Below, piece by piece: positions 40,990 through 49,071 of a stretch of DNA of 64,000 nt. How positions within the stretch are numbered: position 1 is the first letter of the stretch; each line of letters starts with the position of its first letter. This stretch comes from Roseovarius sp. SCSIO 43702 (GTDB lineage Bacteria > Pseudomonadota > Alphaproteobacteria > Rhodobacterales > Rhodobacteraceae). The position numbers and the translations under genes are program-made. The notes below the pieces were generated by a model. That model had not been told where the DNA came from and did no database searches. It saw nothing but the letters and a program-made list of their open reading frames with translations. The stretch is from contig NZ_CP080623.1 in NCBI RefSeq assembly GCF_019599045.1, positions 890,501 to 954,500 of the forward strand. Reading direction: 5' to 3'.

Positions 40990-41685
40990 ATGACCGATCA
41001 GCTCCCACCGCCCCAGCACCCCGTCAACCCGCTTCCGCCGGTGGTGGTGGCGCTTTTTCTCGCGCTGGTCGGGGTCGAGGCGGCCTTCGTGCTGGGTGAG
41101 CAGGGCATGATCGGCGGGCGCGAGGCGGTCGGGTGGCGGCAGGCCGCGATCCAGGCCTACGGATTCAACGCCGATATCCAGAAATGGATGCTCGAGAACG
41201 GTGTCTTTCCGCCCGCGCACCTGATGCGCTATTTCACCTATCCGTTCATCCACGGGTCGTTCGCGCATGTGGCCTTCTCGGCCGTGATCCTTCTCGCCAT
41301 GGGCAAGTTCGTCGGCGAGGTGTTTCGCGGCTGGGCCGTGCTGGCCGTGTTCGTGGTCTCCTCGGTGCTGGGGGCCATGGTCTACGGGCTGTTCACGCTC
41401 GAGCAGCCCTGGCTGATGGGAGCCTACCCGGGGGTCTATGGCCTGATCGGGGCGTTCACCTACCTGCTCTGGCTGCGGCTGGGGCAGTTGGGCGAGCGGC
41501 AGATCCGGGCCTTCTCGCTCATCGGGGTGCTGATGTTCATCCAGTTGATCTTCGGGCTTTTCTTCGGCGCGAGCAGCATGTGGATCGCGGATGTGGCCGG
41601 GTTCGCGGCGGGGTTCGCGGTCTCGGTTCTCGTGGCGCCGGGCGGCTGGGCGCGGCTGCGCGACCGGTTGAGGCAGCGCGGCTGA
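40990..41685 (+). CDS. Rhomboid-fold membrane protein lacking catalytic residues
   Basis: A 231-residue polytopic protein with about six helices in rhomboid order. MRYFTYPFIHGSFAHVAFSA corresponds to the usual F-x-H-x-x-x-x-H region after helix 2. The serine motif G-x-S-G, however, reads GAYPGVYGLIGA, with Tyr146 in place of Ser, and the helix 6 His reads Asp201 (IADVAGFAAGF). It should therefore be an inactive member of the family, able to bind membrane proteins but not to cut them. It converges with murJ twelve bases away. Confidence 0.82.
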   Translation: MTDQLPPPQHPVNPLPPVVVALFLALVGVEAAFVLGEQGMIGGREAVGWRQAAIQAYGFNADIQKWMLENGVFPPAHLMRYFTYPFIHGSFAHVAFSAVILLAMGKFVGEVFRGWAVLAVFVVSSVLGAMVYGLFTLEQPWLMGAYPGVYGLIGAFTYLLWLRLGQLGERQIRAFSLIGVLMFIQLIFGLFFGASSMWIADVAGFAAGFAVSVLVAPGGWARLRDRLRQRG

Positions 41686-41697
41686 GCCCGCCCGCTT

Positions 41698-43239
41698 CTA
41701 GCGGCGCAGCGCGCTGCGGAACTCGGCCAGCGAGAAGGCGCGGAACAGCGCGCCGAGCAGGAAATACGACAGCGCCCCGAAACCGATGAGCGCCAGGAGC
41801 GCGAGCCAGCGCCAGCCGGGGAGCGCGAAGAGCGGACCCAGGAGCAGCATCAGCCAGGCCAGCACCGCGCCCATCAGGACCGAGGCGAGCGCGATCCGCC
41901 ACGCGCGGCGGCGAAAGCGCGCGTCGAAGCGCGTCGTCTCGCCCAGGCGCCGGGCGCCCACCACCAGCAGCACGAGCATCGCCCAGCCCGCCACCGTGGT
42001 GGCGATCGCCGCCGCGATCCAGCCGATATAGGGCGCGAGGCCCACGGCGATCACCGCGTTGACGACCATCGCGACCACGGCATAGCGGAACGGGCTGGTG
42101 GTGTCCTCGCGTGCGAAGAACACCGGCTGCAGCACCTTTTGCAGCACGAAGGCCGGCAGGCCGAGGCCGTAGACCGTGACGGCGAGGGCGGTCGCGGCGG
42201 TGTCGTCGGTGGTGAACGCGCCCCGCTCGAAGAGGACCGAGACAAGCGGCAGCGGGATCACGACGAGCGCCACGGCGCAGGGCAGGGTCAGCACGAGGCA
42301 CATCTCGCCCGCGCGGCTGAGCGCCTCGCGCCCGCCGGTGTCGTCGCCCGCCTTGAGGCGACGCGAGAGGTCCGGCAGCAGGACGATGCCGATGGCGATG
42401 CCCACGACGCCGAGCGGCAACTGGTAGAGCCGGTCGGCGGCGTAGAGCCAGCTGACCGCGCCCTCGTAGTTCGACGCGACAAGCTGACCGACAAGGAGGT
42501 TGATCTGCACCACACCGCCGGCGAGCGCGGCGGGGATCGCGATGCGGACGAGGCGGCGCATCTCGGGCGTGAGGCGCGGACGGCGGAGGCGGACCGAGAG
42601 ACCCGCCCGCCGCGTCGCCACCCAGACGAGCGCCAGTTGCGCCACGCCCGCGAAGGGGATGGTCCAGACCAGTGCCTCGACCACGCGGGTGCTGCCCGAT
42701 AGCGCGGCAGCCGCCATGGCGGCGCAGAGCATGATGTTGAGAAGCACTGGCGCGGCCGCGGCGGCGGCGAAGCGGCCGGCGGCGTTGAGCACGCCCGAGA
42801 AGAGGGCCGCGAGCGAGATGAAGAAGATGTAGGGAAAGACGATGCGTCCGAATTCCACCGCCATGTCGAAACGCTCGTCACCCGCGAAGCCCTCGGCCGT
42901 GATCCAGACCAGCGCCGGCATGAAGATCATCGAGACCGCGCAGAGGATGAGCAGCACGAAGGCGAGCCCGCTCATGGCCTGCGAAGCGAAGCCCTCGGGG
43001 TCGTCGTGCGCCTCGAGGCGCTTGGAGAACATCGGCACGAAGGCCGCGTTGAAGGCGCCTTCGGCGAAGAAGCGGCGGAACATGTTGGGCAGGCGGAAGG
43101 CCGCGACGAAGGCGTCCATCACCGGGCCGGGACCGATGAGGTTGGTGATCATCACATCGCGCACGAAGCCCAGCAGGCGGCTCATGAGGGTCCAGCCGCC
43201 GACGGTGAGGATGCCGGAGAGAAGCCGGACGGGTTTCAT
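41698..43239 (-). CDS. murJ: Lipid II flippase MurJ (MviN)
   Basis: A 513-residue MOP-superfamily protein with fourteen predicted helices. It begins with SGILTVGGWTLMSRLLGFVRD and has DAFVAAFRLPNMFRRFFAEG, a hallmark of MurJ with the essential Arg residues, then AFNAAFVPMFSKR. It moves lipid-linked peptidoglycan precursor across the inner membrane and is essential in most Gram-negative bacteria. Upstream lies the 295-base gap with the second 44-bp repeat. Confidence 0.96.
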   Translation of the reverse strand: MKPVRLLSGILTVGGWTLMSRLLGFVRDVMITNLIGPGPVMDAFVAAFRLPNMFRRFFAEGAFNAAFVPMFSKRLEAHDDPEGFASQAMSGLAFVLLILCAVSMIFMPALVWITAEGFAGDERFDMAVEFGRIVFPYIFFISLAALFSGVLNAAGRFAAAAAAPVLLNIMLCAAMAAAALSGSTRVVEALVWTIPFAGVAQLALVWVATRRAGLSVRLRRPRLTPEMRRLVRIAIPAALAGGVVQINLLVGQLVASNYEGAVSWLYAADRLYQLPLGVVGIAIGIVLLPDLSRRLKAGDDTGGREALSRAGEMCLVLTLPCAVALVVIPLPLVSVLFERGAFTTDDTAATALAVTVYGLGLPAFVLQKVLQPVFFAREDTTSPFRYAVVAMVVNAVIAVGLAPYIGWIAAAIATTVAGWAMLVLLVVGARRLGETTRFDARFRRRAWRIALASVLMGAVLAWLMLLLGPLFALPGWRWLALLALIGFGALSYFLLGALFRAFSLAEFRSALRR

Positions 43240-43534
43240 GACGGGGCCTTTCGCTCGGGCGTGCTGGCCGAAGCGTTAACGGATCGTGCGAAGCTGGGGA
43301 AGGGGCGAGCCGCGCCGCGAGGTGCGAATCGTGGTTAACGGCGGGGTTTTGCGGGGATTCGCGACGTCGGTATCCATGTCGGTATCCACGTCGGTATCGC
43401 GTCGGTGTTTCGGGGCGCGGCCGGCATGGTTAAGGGGGCGTGCGGTGGGAAAGGGTTAACGGGGGATCAAGGCGCGCTCCTGGCGCGGGGATCGCCCCAA
43501 GGGGGCCGTTTGGCGGCCCGCGGAGCGTGACGAG
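43240..43534. other. Non-coding gap between GST and murJ genes
   Basis: A 295-base stretch with no convincing frame. It holds four GTTAA(C/G) elements (near 43276, 43334, 43428 and 43457) and the 44-bp tandem repeat at 43363-43406. The murJ promoter must be in here. No pair of TTAA elements has the seven-base spacing of a CtrA box. Nothing else was recognised. Confidence 0.6.
43363..43406. repeat. 44-bp tandem repeat, copy 2 (three 12-bp units plus 8)
   Basis: The units read GACGTCGGTATC, CATGTCGGTATC and CACGTCGGTATC, followed by GCGTCGGT. The array is the same length as copy 1 at 2667-2710 and ends in the same way, but the unit variants come in a different order. Like copy 1, it lies upstream of a minus-strand gene and after a GGTTAACGG. 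Confidence 0.9.
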
Positions 43535-44410
43535 CTATCCGGCATCCCTCAGCGCCACGAAATCCGGCCAAGCGTCTGGGTCGATCACCGTCTTGTCGCG
43601 GCATGTCGCGTTGCAGAAGCCGAAGCGGCGTCCGTCGGTTTCGAGAACGTGGGTGACGGGGCGGCCCGAATAGGGGCAGGCGGTGTTCTCGGCCCCGGTC
43701 CCGTCGACGGCGCGGGCGGGGCGTGGCGCGGGGCCGGGCCATGGCGCGGGTGGAAGGTCCTGCGCGTAGGGCATGGGATCGTAGCGTTGCAGAAGCCCCA
43801 TCGCGCGCCATTGCCGGAAGAGCGGCTGGGCCAGCGTCGCCGCAACGTAGGCGCGCGCCGTCTCGCCCACCGGCAGGCCATAGCCCGCGATCCGCGCGGC
43901 GACGGGCGCGTAGAACGCATCGGCGAGCGAGTAGCGCCCGAAGAGCCACGGCCCGTCCGAACCGTGGCGCGTGCGGGCGAGGGACCAGAGCGCCTCGATC
44001 CGATCGAGATCGGCGCGCACGGCCGCGGAGGGGGTGAACCCCTCCCACGCATGGGCAAGCTGCATGGGGCAGGCGGATCGCAGGGCGGTGAAGCCCGAAT
44101 GCATCTCGGCCACGATGGACCGCGCGAGGGCGCGCGCCGCCGGGTCCCCGGGCCAGAGGCCCGCGTCGTGGTGCCGCTCGGCCAGCGTTTCGCCCATGGC
44201 GAGCGTGTCGTAGATCACCACCCCCTCGGCGTCGCGCAGGACCGGCACGAGGCGCGCCGGCGCGAGCGGGGCCAGGTCGCGCGCCATGGTGCCCGAGTAG
44301 AGCCCGACCATGTGGACGCGATGCGGAATGTCGAAAGCGGCCAGCATGAGCCAGCCGCGCAGGGACCAGCTTGAAAACGTGCGGTCACCGATGAAGAGGT
44401 CGTAGGTCAT
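43535..44410 (-). CDS. Glutathione S-transferase with C-terminal cysteine module
   Basis: 291 residues. The N-terminal thioredoxin-like domain starts YDLFIGDRTFSSWSLRGWL with the S-x-W-S-L-R motif of bacterial zeta/beta-like GSTs and has LVPVLRDAEG with the cis-Pro. The helical domain runs to about residue 220 (GRYSLADAFYAPVAARI). The last 55 residues are extra: ACPYSGRPVTHVLETDGRRF then GFCNATCRDKTVIDP, with Cys placed like a small metal-binding (TRASH/YHS-type) finger. It is a cytoplasmic detoxifying or thiol enzyme of unknown substrate. Confidence 0.86.
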   Translation of the reverse strand: MTYDLFIGDRTFSSWSLRGWLMLAAFDIPHRVHMVGLYSGTMARDLAPLAPARLVPVLRDAEGVVIYDTLAMGETLAERHHDAGLWPGDPAARALARSIVAEMHSGFTALRSACPMQLAHAWEGFTPSAAVRADLDRIEALWSLARTRHGSDGPWLFGRYSLADAFYAPVAARIAGYGLPVGETARAYVAATLAQPLFRQWRAMGLLQRYDPMPYAQDLPPAPWPGPAPRPARAVDGTGAENTACPYSGRPVTHVLETDGRRFGFCNATCRDKTVIDPDAWPDFVALRDAG

Positions 44411-44467
44411 GCGCCACGATAGCGCAGCGCGCGGGCGGGTCGAAACGCGATTATGTGCGCGCGGCGA

Positions 44468-45040
44468 TCACGGGCGGTGATTGATCGCGCCGAGCCGCCA
44501 TCTGCCGCCCCGGTGGACGATCTCGGTCACCGAGAGGTTGTCGATACGGTTGGCGAAGGTCTCGTACCCCGTCAGGCCCGTGGCGCGCTGCACCTGGGTG
44601 AGGATCGCACCGAAATGCGCCACGACGATCACGTCGCGCCCCGGATGGGCCGCCACGAGCCGGTCGGCGGCGGCGGACACGCGGGCCGAGACCGCGTTCC
44701 AGCTTTCGCCCGCGGGCGGCGCGATGTCGCCCGGCGTGTCCCAGTAGGCGCGCAGGCGGTCGCGGTCCTCGATCTCGTCGGAGTGGCGCATCTCCCACGC
44801 GCCGAAATTGATCTCGCGCAGGTCCGGGTCGTGGGGCAGGCGCGGGCGGTCGCGCGCGATGGCGTCGGCGGTCGTGACCGCGCGGGCGAGGTCGGAGGAA
44901 ATGACCGGCGCATCGCCGGGCAGGTAATCGGAAAGCTGCGCGATGGCCGCGCTGTCGGAGAGATCGGCGGGCAGGTCGGACCAGCCCACCATGCCGCGCG
45001 CGTGGGTGGGGCCATGGCGGACCCAGTGCAGCCGCGTCAT
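44468..45040 (-). CDS. Histidine phosphatase, probable alpha-ribazole phosphatase (CobC)
   Basis: A 190-residue phosphatase with the phosphohistidine motif WVRHGPTHA at residue 7, the second Arg in SSDLARAVTTADAI, EINFGAWEMRHSDEI and the second His in VIVVAHFGAIL. Its four-base overlap (ATGA) with cobU argues that it removes the phosphate from alpha-ribazole-phosphate or adenosylcobalamin-phosphate in B12 assembly. Ecm in this window needs that cofactor. Without the neighbour it could only be called a general histidine phosphatase. Confidence 0.85.
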   Translation of the reverse strand: MTRLHWVRHGPTHARGMVGWSDLPADLSDSAAIAQLSDYLPGDAPVISSDLARAVTTADAIARDRPRLPHDPDLREINFGAWEMRHSDEIEDRDRLRAYWDTPGDIAPPAGESWNAVSARVSAAADRLVAAHPGRDVIVVAHFGAILTQVQRATGLTGYETFANRIDNLSVTEIVHRGGRWRLGAINHRP

Positions 45041-45567
45041 GGCAGCGTGCCCTTGAGCGCCAGAGGCAGGCCCGCCGTCACCTGCACCACCAGGTCCGCC
45101 CGCGCCGCGAGCTTCTGGTTGAGCCGGCCCTGCGCCGTCTGGAACGCGCGGCCCAGCGACGTGTCGGGGACGACCGAATGGCCCACCTCGTTCGTGACGA
45201 TGATGACGGGCGCGGCCGAAAGCGCGAGCCCGGCCATCAGCCCGGCCTCGGCCTCGGCCAGGTCCGAGCCCGCAAGCATGTGGTTGCTGAGCCAGAGCGT
45301 CGCGCAGTCCATGAGCACCGCGCTGTCGCCGCCGATCGTCGCCAGCGCGCGGCCCACCTCGAGCGGTTCCTCGAGCGTCGTCCAGCGCCCGCCGCGCCCG
45401 TTGCGATGGGCGGCGATCCGGTCGCGCATCTCGTCGTCATGGGCCTCGGCGGTGGCGAGATAGACGCATGGCCGCCCCGTGCCGAGGGCGAGCGTTTCGG
45501 CATAGGCGGTCTTGCCCGAGGCGGCGCCGCCGATGACCAGGGAGACGGATGGGAGCGTGAACGTCAT
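45037..45567 (-). CDS. cobU: Adenosylcobinamide kinase / guanylyltransferase
   Basis: A 176-residue bifunctional enzyme that phosphorylates adenosylcobinamide and then adds GMP, giving AdoCbi-GDP for cobalamin assembly. The Walker A loop is IGGAASGKT at residue 12; YLATAEAHDDEMRDRIAAHR with the guanylylated His, and VLMDCATLWLSNHML and IIVTNEVGHSVVPDTSLGR follow in the usual order. Its stop overlaps the start of the cobC-like gene. It is divergent from rpoH, whose sigma-E type promoter starts seven bases away. Confidence 0.95.
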   Translation of the reverse strand: MTFTLPSVSLVIGGAASGKTAYAETLALGTGRPCVYLATAEAHDDEMRDRIAAHRNGRGGRWTTLEEPLEVGRALATIGGDSAVLMDCATLWLSNHMLAGSDLAEAEAGLMAGLALSAAPVIIVTNEVGHSVVPDTSLGRAFQTAQGRLNQKLAARADLVVQVTAGLPLALKGTLP

Positions 45568-45573
45568 GAAATG

Positions 45574-45602
45574 TGATCCGATTCATTGGAACCTGCGTAA
45601 GC
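45574..45602 (+). promoter_or_regulatory. Sigma-E (RpoE/ChrR) type promoter of rpoH
   Basis: TGATCC at 45574-45579 is followed after exactly 18 bases by TAAGC at 45598-45602. The known consensus for Rhodobacter RpoE, released by singlet oxygen through ChrR, is TGATCC-N18-TAAGA, and rpoHII is one of its known targets. The match lacks only the last base. Transcription would begin near 45609, about 50 bases before the rpoH ATG. Confidence 0.8.
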
Positions 45603-45660
45603 CCGAAAGACTTAGCCAGAAAGGGGTGCGCTTCAAGCATCCAAATCGACGGGGGAAATC

Positions 45661-46539
45661 ATGGCTCTGGATGCGACGGAAACCTTCTCCATGTCCCGCA
45701 AGGCCATGTCGGCCGAATTGCTGGACGCCGAGACCGAACTCGACCTTGCCTACGCGTGGCGCGACAGGCGGGACGAGGCCGCCCTGCATCGTCTCATCAC
45801 CGCCTACATGCGGCTCGCGATCTCGATGGCGTCGAAATACCGCCGCTACGGCGCGCCGATGAACGACCTCATCCAGGAGGCGGGCCTTGGTCTCATGAAG
45901 GCCGCCGACAAGTTCGATCCCGACCGGGGCGTGCGGTTCTCGACCTACGCGGTCTGGTGGATCAAGGCGGGCATCCAGGATTACGTGATGCGCAACTGGT
46001 CGATGGTGCGGACCGGGTCGACCTCGAGCCAGAAGTCGCTTTTCTTCAACATGCGCCGGGTCCAGGCCCAGATCGAGCGCGAGGCCGCCGCACAGGGCGA
46101 GGAGCTTGACGGCCACCAGCTTCGCGAGATGATCGCGTCGGAGGTGGGCGTGCCGCTGCGCGATGTCGAGATGATGGAGGGCCGGCTTTCGGGGTCGGAC
46201 CTGTCGCTCAACGCCACGCAATCCGTCGAGGACGAGGGGCGCGAGTGGATCGACACGATCGAGGACGAGGGCAAGCGCGGCGACGAGATGGTCGAGGAGG
46301 ATCACGATTTCGTGACGCTCAAGGGCTGGCTTCACGAGGCGATGGAGGCGCTGAGCGAGCGCGAGCGTTTCATCCTGCGCGAGCGCAAGCTCTGCGAGGA
46401 CGCGCGCACGCTCGAAAGCCTGGGCGAGGAGCTTGGCCTCAGCAAGGAGCGCGTGCGCCAGGTCGAGGCGGCGGCGCTGGGCAAGATGCGAAAGCAGCTC
46501 GAGAAGAACGGACCGGAGGTGCAGAGCCTCCTCGCATGA
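45661..46539 (+). CDS. rpoH: RNA polymerase sigma-32-type factor, RpoHII-like
   Basis: A 292-residue sigma-70-family factor with region 2 (YMRLAISMASKYRRYGAPMN, FSTYAVWWIKAGIQDYVMRNW), the RpoH box QKSLFFNMRR at residue 124 that marks heat-shock sigma factors, and region 4 ending LGEELGLSKERVRQVEAAAL. Rhodobacter species carry two, RpoHI for heat and RpoHII for singlet oxygen stress. The upstream TGATCC-N18-TAAGC promoter points to RpoHII. The stop overlaps the ATG of the ChaN-like gene, so both are made together. Confidence 0.94.
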   Translation: MALDATETFSMSRKAMSAELLDAETELDLAYAWRDRRDEAALHRLITAYMRLAISMASKYRRYGAPMNDLIQEAGLGLMKAADKFDPDRGVRFSTYAVWWIKAGIQDYVMRNWSMVRTGSTSSQKSLFFNMRRVQAQIEREAAAQGEELDGHQLREMIASEVGVPLRDVEMMEGRLSGSDLSLNATQSVEDEGREWIDTIEDEGKRGDEMVEEDHDFVTLKGWLHEAMEALSERERFILRERKLCEDARTLESLGEELGLSKERVRQVEAAALGKMRKQLEKNGPEVQSLLA

Positions 46540-47306
46540 GGATCCTGTTCGCCCTGGTCTTCCTGCTCTGCGCCGCCCCGGTGGCGCGGGCGCAAAACGT
46601 GTTCGTGCTGGGCGAGATTCACGACAACCCCCATCATCACGCGGAACAGGCCGCGCGGGTGGCCCGGATCGCGCCCGCGGCGCTCGTGTTCGAGATGCTG
46701 ACCGAGGCGCAGGCGGCGCGGGTGACGCCCGAGCTGATCGCCGATCCCGACACGATGGCCGAAGCGCTTGGCTGGGACCGGAGCGGCTGGCCCGATTTCG
46801 CCCTCTATCACCCGATCTTCGCCGCCGCGCCCGGTGCGGCCATCCACGGCGCCGCCCTGCCGCGCGCCGACGCACGGCGCGTGGTGGCCGAGGGCGCCGC
46901 GGCCGTGCTGCACGCCGACGCCGCGCGGTTCGGGTTGCTCGAACCGCTGGACCCGGCCCAGCAGGCGCGGCGCGAGGCGTTGCAGCGCGACGCGCATTGC
47001 GGCGCGCTTCCCGAGGAGATGCTGCCCGCGATGGTCCTGGTGCAGCGCGCGCGCGACGCCGTGCTCGCGCGGGCCGCGCTCGACGCCTTCGAGGCGACGG
47101 GTGGGCCGGTCGTGGTGATCACCGGGAACGGCCACGCGCGCAAGGATTGGGGGATGCCCGCCGCGCTGGCGCGGGTGGCGCCCGCTCTTGACGTTCACGC
47201 GCTGGGCCAGGCCGAGCGCGGGCAGGTTCCGCCCGGCCCGTTCGACGAGATCGTCTCGCACGAGGGCGTGGCACGGCCCGATCCCTGCGATGCCTTCCGG
47301 CAATAG
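46536..47306 (+). CDS. ChaN-like lipoprotein/haem-binding family protein, co-translated with rpoH
   Basis: A 256-residue exported protein with a signal peptide (ILFALVFLLCAAPVARAQ; the Cys is not in a clear lipobox). The ChaN/Tiki fold is marked by VFVLGEIHDNPHHHAEQ near residue 22, ALVFEMLTEAQA and VVITGNGHARKDWG near the end. ChaN of Campylobacter binds haem cofacially; other Tiki-fold proteins are metalloproteases with the same GExxDN and GxxH residues. Overlap of four bases with rpoH places it in the sigma-E/RpoHII response, so a task in haem or iron handling under photo-oxidative stress is plausible. Confidence 0.85.
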   Translation: MRILFALVFLLCAAPVARAQNVFVLGEIHDNPHHHAEQAARVARIAPAALVFEMLTEAQAARVTPELIADPDTMAEALGWDRSGWPDFALYHPIFAAAPGAAIHGAALPRADARRVVAEGAAAVLHADAARFGLLEPLDPAQQARREALQRDAHCGALPEEMLPAMVLVQRARDAVLARAALDAFEATGGPVVVITGNGHARKDWGMPAALARVAPALDVHALGQAERGQVPPGPFDEIVSHEGVARPDPCDAFRQ

Positions 47307-47363
47307 CTTGTGTCGGGCGCGGGGCGGACTTAGGGTCTGGCGGACCTGACGAGGAGCCTTTCG

Positions 47364-48563
47364 ATGCTGGCCCAGAAGCGCATTCTCCTGATCATCGGCG
47401 GCGGAATCGCGGCCTACAAGGCGCTCGACCTCATCCGGCGCCTGCGCGAGCGGGGGGCGGCGGTGACGCCGGTGCTCACGCGCGCGGGCGCCGAGTTCGT
47501 CACGCCGCTGTCGGTGTCGGCGCTGGCGGGGGTGAAGGTGTTCACCGATCTTTTCGACCTCACGGACGAGGCCGAGATGGGCCATATCGAGCTGTCGCGC
47601 TCGGCCGACCTGCTTGTCGTGGCGCCGGCCACGGCGGACCTTATGGCCAAGATGGCGCAGGGCCACGCGGATGACCTGGCCTCTACGCTGCTCATGGCGA
47701 CGGACACGCCGGTGATGATCGCGCCCGCCATGAACGTGCGGATGTGGGAGCATCCGGCCACGCAGCGCAACCTCGCCACGCTCAAGGGCGACGGGATCGC
47801 GGTGGTGGGGCCGAACGCGGGCGACATGGCGTGTGGCGAATACGGGCCGGGGCGCATGTCCGAGCCGCTCGAGATCGTGGCCGCGGTGGAGCGCGCGCTG
47901 GGCCGGGGGCCTCTTGCCGGGCGGCGCGTGCTGGTCACGTCGGGCCCCACGCACGAGCCCATCGACCCGGTGCGCTATATCGCCAACCGCTCGTCCGGGG
48001 CGCAGGGCACGGCGCTGGCCGCGGCGCTGCGCGATCTGGGCGCCGAGGTCACGTTCGTTACCGGCCCGGCCAGCGTGCCGCCGCCCGAGGGCGTGGAGGT
48101 GGTGCGGATCGAGACCGCGCGCGAGATGCTGGAGGCGGTCGAGGCCGCGCTGCCGGTGGAGGCCGCGATCTTTGCCGCCGCCGTGGCCGACTGGCGCGTG
48201 GCGAGCGCGAGTGACCGGAAGATGAAGAAGACGAAGGGCGGCCTGCCCGCCCTGGACTTTGCCGAGAACCCCGACATCCTGGCCGAGGTGGCGGGCAGGG
48301 GCGAAGAACGGCCGAAGCTGGTGGTGGGCTTTGCCGCCGAGACCGACGACGTGGTCGAGAATGCCACGGCGAAGCGCGCGCGCAAGGGCTGCGACTGGAT
48401 CGTGGCGAACGACGTGAGCCATGGCACCGGGATCATGGGCGGGGCCGAGAACGATATCACGCTCATCACCGGGGACGGGGCCGAGGACTGGCCGCGCATG
48501 TCGAAACGCGAGGTGGCCGCGAAACTGGCCGAGCGGATCGCCGAAGCGCTGGGCGGGTCATGA
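47364..48563 (+). CDS. coaBC: Phosphopantothenoylcysteine decarboxylase / phosphopantothenate--cysteine ligase
   Basis: A 399-residue bifunctional flavoprotein of coenzyme A synthesis. The CoaC half (residues 1-185) has [46 protein letters not shown] and [13 protein letters not shown] with the active-site Cys. The CoaB half has [28 protein letters not shown] and the KMKKTKG loop. GAGGAG lies before the ATG. dut follows on the same strand 46 bases later, linked by an 18-codon frame. Confidence 0.96.
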   Translation: MLAQKRILLIIGGGIAAYKALDLIRRLRERGAAVTPVLTRAGAEFVTPLSVSALAGVKVFTDLFDLTDEAEMGHIELSRSADLLVVAPATADLMAKMAQGHADDLASTLLMATDTPVMIAPAMNVRMWEHPATQRNLATLKGDGIAVVGPNAGDMACGEYGPGRMSEPLEIVAAVERALGRGPLAGRRVLVTSGPTHEPIDPVRYIANRSSGAQGTALAAALRDLGAEVTFVTGPASVPPPEGVEVVRIETAREMLEAVEAALPVEAAIFAAAVADWRVASASDRKMKKTKGGLPALDFAENPDILAEVAGRGEERPKLVVGFAAETDDVVENATAKRARKGCDWIVANDVSHGTGIMGGAENDITLITGDGAEDWPRMSKREVAAKLAERIAEALGGS

Positions 48564-48616
48564 GCGGTGGTGCCGGGATGACGCGGGAGAGGCGTGCCGG
48601 GGGTGCCGCGTGGTGA
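48560..48616 (+). CDS. 18-codon frame bridging coaBC and dut
   Basis: ATG at 48560 overlaps the coaBC stop (ATGA) and the frame closes with TGA at 48614-48616, overlapping the GTG start of dut. It encodes 18 residues, [18 protein letters not shown]. It probably has no product of importance but could carry ribosomes from one gene to the next. Confidence 0.3.
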   Translation: MSGGAGMTRERRAGGAAW

Positions 48617-49071
48617 CGCTCGCGATCTGCTGGGAGGAGGGCGCGGACCGGGCGCTGGGTCTGCCCGCCTACGAGACCGCGGGCGCGGCGGGCGCGGATC
48701 TGCGCGCGAATTTCCCCGAGCACGCGCGCGCCGGCGTGACGCTCGCGCCGGGCGAGCGGGCGCTGGTGCCCACCGGGCTGCGCCTTGCGGTGCCCCAAGG
48801 CCACGAGGTCCAGGTGAGGCCGCGCTCGGGGCTGGCGCTCAGGCACGGGATCACGATCCCGAACAGCCCCGGCACGATCGACGCGGATTATCGCGGGCCG
48901 CTGGGCGTGATCGTGATGAATGCGGGGACGGAGCCCTTCCACATCGCCCATGGCGACCGGATCGCGCAGATGGTCGTGGCGCCCGTGGTGCAGGCGCGGA
49001 TGGTCGAGGTCGAGACGCTTGACGACACCGCGCGGGGCGCGGGCGGTTTCGGCTCGACGGGGGTCGGCTGA
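48610..49071 (+). CDS. dut: dUTP diphosphatase
   Basis: A 153-residue trimeric dUTPase that removes dUTP and makes dUMP for thymidylate synthesis. All five motifs are visible: [42 protein letters not shown] and the C-terminal GAGGFGSTG. There is no ATG; GTG at 48610 with GGGGG six bases upstream is the best start (a second GTG follows at once). Its TGA overlaps the ATG of moeB. Confidence 0.95.
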   Translation: MVTLAICWEEGADRALGLPAYETAGAAGADLRANFPEHARAGVTLAPGERALVPTGLRLAVPQGHEVQVRPRSGLALRHGITIPNSPGTIDADYRGPLGVIVMNAGTEPFHIAHGDRIAQMVVAPVVQARMVEVETLDDTARGAGGFGSTGVG

